Shown here piece by piece: positions 8,859-17,218 of a DNA stretch of 64,000 nucleotides; position 1 is the first letter of the stretch, and the number at the start of each line of letters is the position of its first letter. The position numbers and the translations under genes are program-made. The notes beneath the pieces are model-generated. The model had not been told where the DNA came from. It saw nothing but the letters and a program-made list of their open reading frames with translations, and made no database searches. Source of the stretch: Planctomycetaceae bacterium (GTDB lineage: Bacteria > Planctomycetota > Planctomycetia > Planctomycetales > Planctomycetaceae); assembly GCA_021732785.1 (NCBI GenBank), contig JAKFUG010000055.1, positions 1 to 64,000 of the forward strand, written 5' to 3'.

Positions 8859-11800
8859 TCACGGGATGTACACAAACTCTTGCAGGTTGAACAGAATATG
8901 GGCCAAATCCTGCCAGACTAGCGACGACTTCAACACGTCCTCGCTCGCCACGCCGCGCAATTGTGCGACTTCATTCAGCGCGAACACGAACCGGGCTTCT
9001 TCATCACTGCGGGGAGTACGTCCCAACGCCGTACGAAACATGGATCGCACACGCTCAATGGGGGCTATCTCGGCACTCGGCACCAGTTTTGTCGACCAGA
9101 CTTCCGCCTGTTGGATCACGAACGGGTCGTTGAGCAACGCGAGCGCCTGTGCCGGAACATTGGTGGCATCGCGACGCCCTTGCGTCACCTTGCCGCCGGG
9201 AAAATTAAACGCGCTCAGGAACCGCGGCGCTTCCATGAGATTGTTCTTGATGTACACGCTCCGGCGACCGTTGCCATCCAGGGGCCCGGGAAATAATCTC
9301 CGATCGGCGTTGGGAGTCTCGCGGAATGGTTGTACGCTGGGACCATACAATGTGCGATCCAACCGCCCGGACGTTGCCAGAATCGCATCGCGGATGGCTT
9401 CGGCTTCCATCCGCCGCGCGGGATAATGCCACAACAGACGGTTCTCGGGATCGATCTTCGCGCCCTCCGCAGAACGATGATCGGCGGACTGTTGAAACGT
9501 CCGCGTCAGCACCATCGCGCGAATCAATTTTTTGACGGACCAGCCGTCTTCCACGAACTGCGTCGCCAGGTAATCCAGCAACTCGGGATGCGACGGCAAA
9601 TCGCCCACGTGTCCAAAATCGTCCACGGATCGAACGATGCCCGCCCCAAACAAATGATGCCACACGCGGTTGACCATCACCCGCGCCGTGAGCGGATTAC
9701 GCGGGTCGGCTATGCGCTCCGCGAGTTCCAACCGACCGCTGCCCGGTGTGGCGAATGGTTCGCGCGATTGAGCCAACACTTCCAGATACCGCCGCGCGGT
9801 CGCCACTCCGGGGCGATGACAATCGCCGCGAACAAAAATGGGTTGATCGTAGCCGCTGCCACCGTCCGCAAGGCCGGGAGTCACACGTGGCCGAGGCAGG
9901 GATTGTTCGACTTTGCGGTATTCCTCGACGAGCGCAGCAAGCTTCGGCGATGCCGATGTCTGGTTGCGGAGAAAGCCATCTCGCAGGAACGTTTCCAGCC
10001 AGCGGACATCATCATCCGTCGCCCGGTGTTGAGCCCAGGCGCGGATGGCCTGCTCCATAATCTGCTGGTATCGGTTGGCGGCTTCCGCCATCGACGTGGG
10101 TACCGGCTCGGCAAAGAATCGCCGCAAATCGCTCAAATTGGCTTGCGGTGGTGCGGACGAATCATGAAAGACGGCTTGCGTGATACCCCACCACGACCGG
10201 GGATTTTCCGCAGCCTGATCCCACGGCAATTTGTAGTTCCCCGCGTCGCCACCCAATGCCGACAGTTGATCGGGAAACTTGGGGTTATCGAACATCGTCA
10301 TCAGCTCGGCATAGGTCCGCAGGCTCTCCGCGTCTTCCGGCGGCGAGAACGTGATCCATTGCAGCGACGACGATGTCAGCGCCCGATAGTTTTTGTAATT
10401 CAACTGGCAGTGATTCGACACCAGACGCAGCGCGCTGCTTCGTTCTCCCGCCACTTGAAAACTGACGTACTTTTTTCCGGCGGGTAACACCGGTGACCGT
10501 AACGTGCCGTTCAACCGCTCTGAAACCGATGAGGTAAAACAGCCCGCGGGAAAGACCGTTTTAATGACGGCGTCACCTGTATCATGCACCGCGAATTCAC
10601 CGCTCGGCGACGGTGCCGAGACCCCGAGTCCGCCAGCTTGCCAATCCGCGGGAATGGACGTGCGAAAGTCGGCCCATGTGGAGTAGTGCTCGGCTTGTGT
10701 CGTGCGCTCCCGATCCTGATCGGCATAGGTCGTCGCGGTTGCCGCCCACGTTTTCGCAAACTCGGCGGGGTTGGCCGCAACCAGCTTTCGCCACGGTTCC
10801 AGCGAGTCTTCGAGGGGGGCCTTCTCGACATTCAACGCGGCAAGCCACTTCTCCAACCGTGCTCCGTCCAAACCAGTCGCGAGGTCCTTCGCATCTGCGG
10901 CATTCGCTTTTTTCGCTGTAGCCGCGAGAACATACGCCGGGATGGTGCGAAGATCGTCCTGCCAGACCTCCGCGAATTCGTGGCGAATCGCGTCTTTTAA
11001 TTCGGCCAAGCGTTGCGCGGCGGCAGCAATCACATCGGGGGAATCGAGCGTGTGACTGACCAACCGCGAGCTGCGGAGAATACCGAGCAGACTGTAGTAA
11101 TCGGCCATCGAGACCGCGTCGAGTTTGTGATCATGACACCGCGCACACGCGATTGTGGTGGCCTGAAAAGCCTTGCTCAAGGTATCGATCTGGTTGTCGA
11201 GCAGATCGTATCCCAACTCCCGCAAGCTGATGCAGTCGTCATGATTCACTTCGCCGAAACGATAAAATGCCGTGCCAATGGGGGATTCACGAAATGGCGA
11301 TTGCTCGTTCCAGCGTTGTTTGGGCAAGAGATCGCCCGCGATATGCTCGCGCACAAACTGGTTGTACGGCAGATCGCCATTGAAGGCCCGGATGAGATAA
11401 TCACGATACTGCCAGGCATGGTGGACCTCGTAATTCCACTCATTACCGTGCGTTTCCGTAAAGCGGACTACGTCCATCCAGTGCCTCGCCCAGCGTTCAC
11501 CAAAATGCGGGGAGGCCAGCAACTCGTCGACATACTCCGCCACCGCGGCTTCGGGGAGTCGTTCACCGGGTGCTCCCATCCCGCATTTGTTGACGAGACG
11601 ATCCACCTGATCCACGGTCGGCGGTAAGCCCGTCAGGACCAGACTCAAACGGCGAGCCAGTGTTGACGCGCTCGCGGGCAATCCCGGCGGCAACCCTTGC
11701 GATTCTTGTTGAGCCTGGATGAATCGATCAATCGGCTCTTTCGACCAGGAAGTTTTTGCATCGGGAACCGCGATCGATTGAACCGGTTGCAAACTCCACC

Positions 11801-12278
11801 AGTCGCGTCGTTCCCGCAGGATCTCTTCCCAGTTCGACGACTTGTGTGACGGCGGTGCCACCTCGCGCGGATCAGGGGCCCCCATCTTCACCCACGCTTC
11901 CAGATCGGCAATCAGCGCGTCCGGCAGCTTCCCCTTGGGCGGCATATGTACGGAAGCCGGATCGAATTTCACCGCTGAAATAAGCAGGCTGGCTTCCGGT
12001 TTTCCCAGAGCGATTGACGGTCCGGAATCACCGCCCGTGCGAATTCCCTGCCTACTATCGAGCCGGAGATTCCCACCGATTTTTTTCGATTGCGGACCGT
12101 GGCATTCCAGGCAATGCTGTACGAGAATCGGCCGAATCCGCTTTTCAAAGAACTCGTTCCCCTCATCCTCAGCGCGAACGGAGAGCACGCTTCCCATGAC
12201 AGCCAGGCTGCTGATGATCACGCATCGCCATACTGATCGATCACGCTGATTCGTCGTGGGAACAATGTGGTGTTTCAT
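8859..12278 (-). CDS. PSCyt1-DUF1549-DUF1553 protein
   Basis: A 1139-residue exported protein. A hydrophobic signal (about residues 16-36, ending VRAED) precedes a planctomycete cytochrome c domain with the haem motif CLECH (56-60) and HMPPKGKL. DUF1549 follows (about 175-390) and contains a second motif, CARCHDHK. A long variable centre leads to DUF1553 (about 850-1100) with NPLTARVMVNRVWHHLFG and LPSHPELLDYLA. The start codon overlaps the GntR stop (ATGA at 12275-12278), so translation is coupled to the regulator. It is probably a periplasmic redox protein acting with the DUF1501 protein; its substrate is unknown. Confidence 0.93.
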   Translation of the reverse strand: MKHHIVPTTNQRDRSVWRCVIISSLAVMGSVLSVRAEDEGNEFFEKRIRPILVQHCLECHGPQSKKIGGNLRLDSRQGIRTGGDSGPSIALGKPEASLLISAVKFDPASVHMPPKGKLPDALIADLEAWVKMGAPDPREVAPPSHKSSNWEEILRERRDWWSLQPVQSIAVPDAKTSWSKEPIDRFIQAQQESQGLPPGLPASASTLARRLSLVLTGLPPTVDQVDRLVNKCGMGAPGERLPEAAVAEYVDELLASPHFGERWARHWMDVVRFTETHGNEWNYEVHHAWQYRDYLIRAFNGDLPYNQFVREHIAGDLLPKQRWNEQSPFRESPIGTAFYRFGEVNHDDCISLRELGYDLLDNQIDTLSKAFQATTIACARCHDHKLDAVSMADYYSLLGILRSSRLVSHTLDSPDVIAAAAQRLAELKDAIRHEFAEVWQDDLRTIPAYVLAATAKKANAADAKDLATGLDGARLEKWLAALNVEKAPLEDSLEPWRKLVAANPAEFAKTWAATATTYADQDRERTTQAEHYSTWADFRTSIPADWQAGGLGVSAPSPSGEFAVHDTGDAVIKTVFPAGCFTSSVSERLNGTLRSPVLPAGKKYVSFQVAGERSSALRLVSNHCQLNYKNYRALTSSSLQWITFSPPEDAESLRTYAELMTMFDNPKFPDQLSALGGDAGNYKLPWDQAAENPRSWWGITQAVFHDSSAPPQANLSDLRRFFAEPVPTSMAEAANRYQQIMEQAIRAWAQHRATDDDVRWLETFLRDGFLRNQTSASPKLAALVEEYRKVEQSLPRPRVTPGLADGGSGYDQPIFVRGDCHRPGVATARRYLEVLAQSREPFATPGSGRLELAERIADPRNPLTARVMVNRVWHHLFGAGIVRSVDDFGHVGDLPSHPELLDYLATQFVEDGWSVKKLIRAMVLTRTFQQSADHRSAEGAKIDPENRLLWHYPARRMEAEAIRDAILATSGRLDRTLYGPSVQPFRETPNADRRLFPGPLDGNGRRSVYIKNNLMEAPRFLSAFNFPGGKVTQGRRDATNVPAQALALLNDPFVIQQAEVWSTKLVPSAEIAPIERVRSMFRTALGRTPRSDEEARFVFALNEVAQLRGVASEDVLKSSLVWQDLAHILFNLQEFVYIP

Positions 12279-13075
12279 GACACGACTCCGCGGCGCGATT
12301 TCTCGGTACTGGCATTCCGGACCAGGGGTGATCGCAGACGGACACCTTTCGGTGGTTCTTGAAGATCCTGCAACAGGCTGTCGTAGGCGAGGCTGAGATG
12401 CTTCCGCATCGCCGTTCGCGCGCGGTCAGCATCGCCCTGAACCAGGGCCGCGTAGATTTGGCGGTGCGATCGATCGGTCACTGCCTGCCGCGCTGTGTCG
12501 CGCGGCACTTCAATCAAGTGCGGCCGCAACAATTCCATCAGCGACTGCTGTAGAGTAAACAGCGTGGTGTTGCCTGCGAGGCGGGCAATCTCCACGTGAA
12601 ATTGAATGTCGAGCTGCACATACTCGGACGCCTCACGCCTGGGATTCCATGCGAGCATTCCTTCCAGTGATTTACGCACCGGAAACAAATCTTCCAAACG
12701 CCGTCGCTCGGCCGCACGGCCCGCCAGTTCAATTTCAATCAACCGCCGGGCATCCAGCAGGTGAAACAAATTGTGCTCGTCGCGATGCAGCGCCGTGACC
12801 AGTGAATCGCTTGTGTTTGGGGTAACCACAGGTGAAGAGATTCGCAAGAAGGCACCCATCCGCGGACGGATGGTGACGAGTCCCGTCGTCTCGGCACGTA
12901 ACAGGGCATCCCGAATGACGGAGTGCTTGACCTGAATCAAATCCGCCAATTCGCGAATCGATGGCAATTGGTCGCCGTCGTGCAGATCGCGTTGCTGAAT
13001 GATTTTCCAGATCGCTTCCCACACTGTGCTGGTGTGGCGATCGCTTTCCACCGGCATTCCGAGTCCTGTCGACAT
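12275..13075 (-). CDS. GntR/FadR-family (FCD) transcriptional regulator
   Basis: About 266 residues from the ATG at 13075, which has AAGG 8 bases upstream; an in-frame start at 13141 would overlap the putative operator. The N-terminal winged helix (about 20-85) has the typical DGDQLPSIRELADLIQVKHSVIRDAL. The C-terminal FCD ligand domain shows D-x-x-FHVEIARLAGN and DRSHRQIYAALVQGD, the Asp/His residues that usually hold a metal and an acidic ligand. It heads the leftward operon and lies opposite the aldolase operon, so it probably regulates both and itself in response to an organic acid. Confidence 0.92.
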   Translation of the reverse strand: MSTGLGMPVESDRHTSTVWEAIWKIIQQRDLHDGDQLPSIRELADLIQVKHSVIRDALLRAETTGLVTIRPRMGAFLRISSPVVTPNTSDSLVTALHRDEHNLFHLLDARRLIEIELAGRAAERRRLEDLFPVRKSLEGMLAWNPRREASEYVQLDIQFHVEIARLAGNTTLFTLQQSLMELLRPHLIEVPRDTARQAVTDRSHRQIYAALVQGDADRARTAMRKHLSLAYDSLLQDLQEPPKGVRLRSPLVRNASTEKSRRGVVS

Positions 13076-13141
13076 CAACGGCACCTTCCGCAAGTTCGAT
13101 CGCCGCGGGCTTGCATCGCCGCGGCACATCGGTACCATCAT

Positions 13142-13164
13142 CTGATCATCACTTTGATAATCAG
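13142..13164. promoter_or_regulatory. Putative GntR operator (23-bp near-palindrome)
   Basis: Half-sites CTGATCATCA and TTGATAATCAG are separated by two bases and form an inverted repeat with one mismatch. It sits in the 158-bp gap between the divergent GntR gene (start 13075) and aldolase gene (start 13234), about 70 bases from each start. FadR-type GntR regulators bind short palindromes in such places. Assignment is by position and symmetry only. Confidence 0.6.
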
Positions 13165-13233
13165 TTGGCCACTACCCGTCAAGGCCCGGCGTCCCATCAC
13201 TCCACCCCTGATTAAAATGAAACCGCAGCGCCT

Positions 13234-14889
13234 ATGAAAATCGCGGCCGTACAACGACTGCGTCGCAAGCTGGCTGCCGACCTTCCTGTCTGGGGGATGT
13301 GGGTGACGTTGGAGTCGCCCAGCATCACCGAAATGGCGGTGGCCCTCGACCTCGATTGGGTCGTCATCGATGCCGAGCACGGACATCTCGACTGGAAAGA
13401 GATTGTCGATCATCTCCGGGCGACGGTCCGCAGTGAAACCGTCGCGCTCGTACGTATCGCCGAACTCAACGGAGCGTTGATCAAGCGGGCGCTCGATATC
13501 GGTGCGGATGGAATCGTCATTCCCTGGGTTGAATCGGCGGAACAACTTCGACAAGCGGTCGCGTTTGCCCGCTATCCAGCAGAAGGAATTCGCGGGATTG
13601 GTGCCGAACGTGCAACAGCATGGGGGCAAGCGTTCGTTGAGCACACGGCGGAAGCCAACGAACATGTTCTCGTCGTGCCGATCATCGAAACGGTCCGCAC
13701 GATGCGGCAAGTCCCGCTGATGTGCAAAGTCGAAGGCGTGGAATTGTTCTTCTTCGGACCGGCAGATTATTCGTCGACGGCGGGGTATCGCGGCCAGTGG
13801 GAGGGGCCGGGGGTTGCCGAGCAGATTCTGCAAATGAAAGACACCATTCGTGCCGCTGGCAAACATTGTGGAGTGATTGCCACCAGCCCTGATAATCAGT
13901 GCGAACGCCAATTGCAGGGATTCCGCGCGATTGGGCTGGGCATGGATAGCGGCCTGTTGCTGCGATCGTTAAAAGGGGCGCTCGCGGCTGTCGGGAATGA
14001 TCGGCCGATTCGCGCTTCATTGATTCCGGATACGAAGCCCAGCGTGCCGCCGCCGTTAGCCCGCCCGACGGAATCCTTCCGCCCGGATCGCCCGGAAGTG
14101 ATGAACGCGGTGGGTGCCGGCCTGCGAACAGAACTGGCTCGCGGGGTCCAGTTTGAATGCCTCGTCGGCAGCCATAACCGGGCAAAACAACTGACAACCG
14201 GTTTCGTCACATTCGCGCCGGGAGCGATTCTTCCCCAGCATACGCACACGTTCACGGAATCCATCACGCTGCTCAGCGGCTCCATCACGGTCGAAGTTCA
14301 GGGCCGCAGTTACAACCTGAAAAAACTGGACAATCTCGTGATTCCCGCGGGACTTGCCCACTTGGCCAGGAACCCTTCGGCCAGCAGTCCCGCGGTTTTG
14401 CATGTCGCTTTGCCGACGGAGACACCGACACGAACTCTAACCGACACCTTCTTTCCGCGGCGGAAAATGCCCGATGATTCCACGGGCGTTCCGGGAAGTG
14501 AGCGGTGCAATCGCATCGCCACGGCTCGCCGATTCGCCGCCGGTCCCAATACGGAGTTCATCGATTGCTTCAACGAGACGTTGATGCCGGGAATCGAAAT
14601 GAGCGGCGGGTACGGTCTCTTCCAACCTGGGGGGCGGCTCCCCGCCCACTTTCATGATTTCGACGAATCGATCTGCATCATCACGGGTACGGCAACCTGC
14701 GTGGTGGAAGGCCGGCGGTACTCGATGAGCGACGGCGCTACCGCATTGCAACCGCGCGGGCGTGTGCATTATTTCATTAACGAATCGAACGGACCGATGG
14801 AGATGCTGTGGGTTTACGCCGGCCCAAAGCCCGAGCGGATCGTGGTCGATGAGCGATGTGCCACGGTGGAAGGAAATCCCTGGAAATGA
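13234..14889 (+). CDS. HpcH/HpaI-type aldolase fused to two cupin domains
   Basis: A 551-residue protein. Residues 1-255 are a class II HpcH/HpaI aldolase with expected catalytic and metal residues visible: D46, E48 and H49 (VVIDAEHG), R74 (ALVRI), E152 (PIIETVR) and D178 (FFGPADYS). Two cupin domains follow: about 300-395 with QHTHTFTESITLLSG and a later His, and about 435-540 with AHFHDFDESICIITG and a later His. Stand-alone aldolases are about 255 residues, so the bicupin tail is an extra. The next gene overlaps its stop by 4 bases. Likely a retro-aldol cleavage of a 2-keto-3-deoxy acid; the cupins may bind or isomerise a related sugar acid. Confidence 0.9.
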   Translation: MKIAAVQRLRRKLAADLPVWGMWVTLESPSITEMAVALDLDWVVIDAEHGHLDWKEIVDHLRATVRSETVALVRIAELNGALIKRALDIGADGIVIPWVESAEQLRQAVAFARYPAEGIRGIGAERATAWGQAFVEHTAEANEHVLVVPIIETVRTMRQVPLMCKVEGVELFFFGPADYSSTAGYRGQWEGPGVAEQILQMKDTIRAAGKHCGVIATSPDNQCERQLQGFRAIGLGMDSGLLLRSLKGALAAVGNDRPIRASLIPDTKPSVPPPLARPTESFRPDRPEVMNAVGAGLRTELARGVQFECLVGSHNRAKQLTTGFVTFAPGAILPQHTHTFTESITLLSGSITVEVQGRSYNLKKLDNLVIPAGLAHLARNPSASSPAVLHVALPTETPTRTLTDTFFPRRKMPDDSTGVPGSERCNRIATARRFAAGPNTEFIDCFNETLMPGIEMSGGYGLFQPGGRLPAHFHDFDESICIITGTATCVVEGRRYSMSDGATALQPRGRVHYFINESNGPMEMLWVYAGPKPERIVVDERCATVEGNPWK

Positions 14890-15923
14890 GCTTGTTCCGC
14901 GTGGTTTTGACGGCTGACTTTTACGATGACCGCGGGCAGACGAAGTACCGCGATATCGGGCTGAATGTTTTTGATTCCGTTTCGGATCGCTGTGAAGTCA
15001 CACGCTTCGCGGAACACCACCCCGAGATTGCCGCCGAGCAACTCGCGGATGCGCACGGAGTGATTGTCCTCACACCAAAGGTCACGGCGGCAAGTCTCCA
15101 GAACGGCGACAATTTACTGGCCATCGGCCGGTTCGGCGTGGGTTACGATAGCGTTGATGTCGCGGCATGCACTGCGGCGGATGTCGTCCTCTTCATTACT
15201 TCCGGAGCGGTGGACCGGCCGGTGGCGGAAGCGACAGTCGCCTGGTTGCTGGCGCTCACGCATCATGTTCGGGTGAAAGACCGCCTCGTACGCGAAGCTC
15301 GCTGGAATGATCGCAGCGGGTACATGGGATCGGAACTGCGCGAGCGGACGTTGGGCCTGATTGGGTTTGGCGGCATCGGTCGCGCCGTTGCGAAATTGCT
15401 CGCCGGATTCGGGATGAATCCCCCGCTCGTGTTTGATCCGTTCACACCGTCCGACATCATTGTCGAGCACGGTTGCCTTCCCGCGACACTCGAAACGCTG
15501 CTGACAGAAGCCGACTTCGTTTCACTCCATTGCCCACTGACCGATCAGACGCGAAATCTGATCGATCAGAGGCAATTGGAGTTGATGAAACCGACGGCAT
15601 ACCTCATCAACACGGCCCGCGGGGGGATTGTGAATGAGGATGCGCTATATGAAGCGCTGAAGACGAAACGGATCGCGGGAGCAGCGCTCGATTGCTTCGA
15701 CGGTGAACCCCTCACTTCACCGCCGCGGTTCGCCGAGTTTGACAACGTGCTGCTGGCGCCGCACTGTATCGCGTGGACGGACGAACTTTTCCGCGATATC
15801 GGCCGCACGGCGTGTCAGGGAATGATGGACCTGATGCACGGTCGAAGGCCGCGCGGCGTGGTGAATCCGGAAGTGTTCGATCGGCCGGGGTTTCAGCAAA
15901 AGTGGGCGAGATTGGTGCAGTAA
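14886..15923 (+). CDS. D-isomer-specific 2-hydroxyacid dehydrogenase
   Basis: About 345 residues from the ATG at 14886, which overlaps the aldolase stop as ATGA, so the two are translationally coupled. The Rossmann motif is LGLIGFGGIGRAVAKLL. Catalytic-type residues of the family are visible: Arg in NTARGGIVNE, Glu in DCFDGEP and His in LAPHCIAWT. The nearest named relatives are phosphoglycerate dehydrogenase and glyoxylate/hydroxypyruvate reductase; there is no ACT domain. In context it may oxidise or reduce a 2-hydroxy acid made or used by the aldolase. Confidence 0.9.
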   Translation: MSLFRVVLTADFYDDRGQTKYRDIGLNVFDSVSDRCEVTRFAEHHPEIAAEQLADAHGVIVLTPKVTAASLQNGDNLLAIGRFGVGYDSVDVAACTAADVVLFITSGAVDRPVAEATVAWLLALTHHVRVKDRLVREARWNDRSGYMGSELRERTLGLIGFGGIGRAVAKLLAGFGMNPPLVFDPFTPSDIIVEHGCLPATLETLLTEADFVSLHCPLTDQTRNLIDQRQLELMKPTAYLINTARGGIVNEDALYEALKTKRIAGAALDCFDGEPLTSPPRFAEFDNVLLAPHCIAWTDELFRDIGRTACQGMMDLMHGRRPRGVVNPEVFDRPGFQQKWARLVQ

Positions 15924-16027
15924 TTCTCTTTGACGAAGCCCGGTGATGTTGGTCTCTCATCCCTCTCGGGATCAAATTCAAAATGTTGGCTGAACGACGA
16001 CTTCTACAGCTTGAAAGGCCATCTCTC

Positions 16028-17080
16028 ATGCGGCAGCGCTCTCTGCTTTTGATGTTCGCGGCAACCACGCTTCTTACCCACGCGACCTACGCACAAACGC
16101 CGATTATCCCGGCGGATGCGAAGCTCGAAAAACTGTTCGAGGGACAAGTCCTCACGGAAGGGGTCAGTGTCGCGCCGGACGGAATGGTCTATTTCAGTGA
16201 GATCACGTTTTCCCACAAGGCGGTGGATGACAAAGGGGCGATTGAAGCCGGGCATATCTGGAAGTTCGACCCGGCAACGGGCAAGACCGCCATCTTTCGT
16301 TCGCCGAGCGGGATGTCGAACGGCATCAAGTTCGATGCCGCGGGGAACATGCTCGTTGCGGAAGGAGCCGATTATGGCGGACGGCGTGTGACGCGCACCG
16401 ACATGAAGACCGGCAAGAGCTACATCATCGCCGCGATGTATGAAGGCCGACCGTTCAATGCCCCGAACGATATTACCATCGACGAGAAAGGCCGCATCTA
16501 TTTCAGCGACCCGCGGTATTTGGGCTGGGAAACGCTCGATCAACCGGTGATGGGCGTCTATCGCATCGACACCGACGGCAAGATTGCCCGCGTTGTCACC
16601 GATGCAGGCAAACCGAACGGCGTGGCGGTCTCGCCGGACCAGAAGACGTTGTATGTCGTCAGCAACGAAAACGGGGCGACCGGTTTCGAACGCCTCAGTG
16701 CCAAAGGGGCGACGCAAGCCGACAAGGTCGACACGCCCTTGCGGAAGGGTCACATGGCGTTGATGGCGTACGACCTGTCACCGGAAGGGACGGCGAAGTT
16801 CCGCAAGACACTGGTGGATTATGCCCCGCAAGATGGTCCGGATGGATTGGTAGTCGATGCGGAAGGAAACTTGTGGGTCGCCGTGCGGGCGGAAAATCGA
16901 CCGGGGATTTGTGTCTATTCGCCCGAAGGAAAAGAGCTGGCTTACATTCCCACCGAGGTCCCGACTAACGTCGGTTTCGGCCGCGGTAAGGATGCGAAAA
17001 CGTTATACATCACCGCGGGATCGAGTTTGTATCGGATCAAGGTGAACCGCGAGGGATATCAGTTGCCCGCGGTGAAATAG
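16028..17080 (+). CDS. Secreted SMP-30/gluconolactonase-family protein
   Basis: About 350 residues from the ATG at 16028. A signal peptide (about residues 1-22, ending THATYAQ) is followed by a six-bladed propeller typical of SMP-30/gluconolactonase: LTEGVSVAPDGMVYFSEI, GMSNGIKFDAAGNMLVAEG, FNAPNDITIDEKGRIYFSDPRY and PNGVAVSPDQKTLYV, holding the Glu/Asn/Asp residues that usually bind divalent metal. Probably a periplasmic lactonase. It follows the dehydrogenase by 104 bases on the same strand and fits a sugar-acid pathway. Confidence 0.9.
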   Translation: MRQRSLLLMFAATTLLTHATYAQTPIIPADAKLEKLFEGQVLTEGVSVAPDGMVYFSEITFSHKAVDDKGAIEAGHIWKFDPATGKTAIFRSPSGMSNGIKFDAAGNMLVAEGADYGGRRVTRTDMKTGKSYIIAAMYEGRPFNAPNDITIDEKGRIYFSDPRYLGWETLDQPVMGVYRIDTDGKIARVVTDAGKPNGVAVSPDQKTLYVVSNENGATGFERLSAKGATQADKVDTPLRKGHMALMAYDLSPEGTAKFRKTLVDYAPQDGPDGLVVDAEGNLWVAVRAENRPGICVYSPEGKELAYIPTEVPTNVGFGRGKDAKTLYITAGSSLYRIKVNREGYQLPAVK

Positions 17081-17117
17081 CGATTGGGTTCAGTCGGCAA
17101 GCACTGGCAACCGGGTT

Positions 17118-17178
17118 GTACGGGGCGCGAAACCGCCAAGCGATGATCCACGCTTTGCGGTTTCGCACCCCGTGTGGG
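17118..17178. repeat. Hairpin downstream of the SMP-30 gene
   Basis: ACGGGGCGCGAAACCGC and, about 20 bases later, GCGGTTTCGCACCCCGT form a 17-bp stem with one wobble pair. It lies between the SMP-30 stop (17080) and the VWA gene (17219). It belongs to a loose family of GCTTGCGGTTTCGC-like sequences found in other intergenic gaps here. It could slow transcription between the genes, but no T-tract follows. Confidence 0.7.
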
Positions 17179-17218
17179 ATGATCTCCGTGTCCGAGATTC
17201 CAGAGGAGCATTCTCCCG

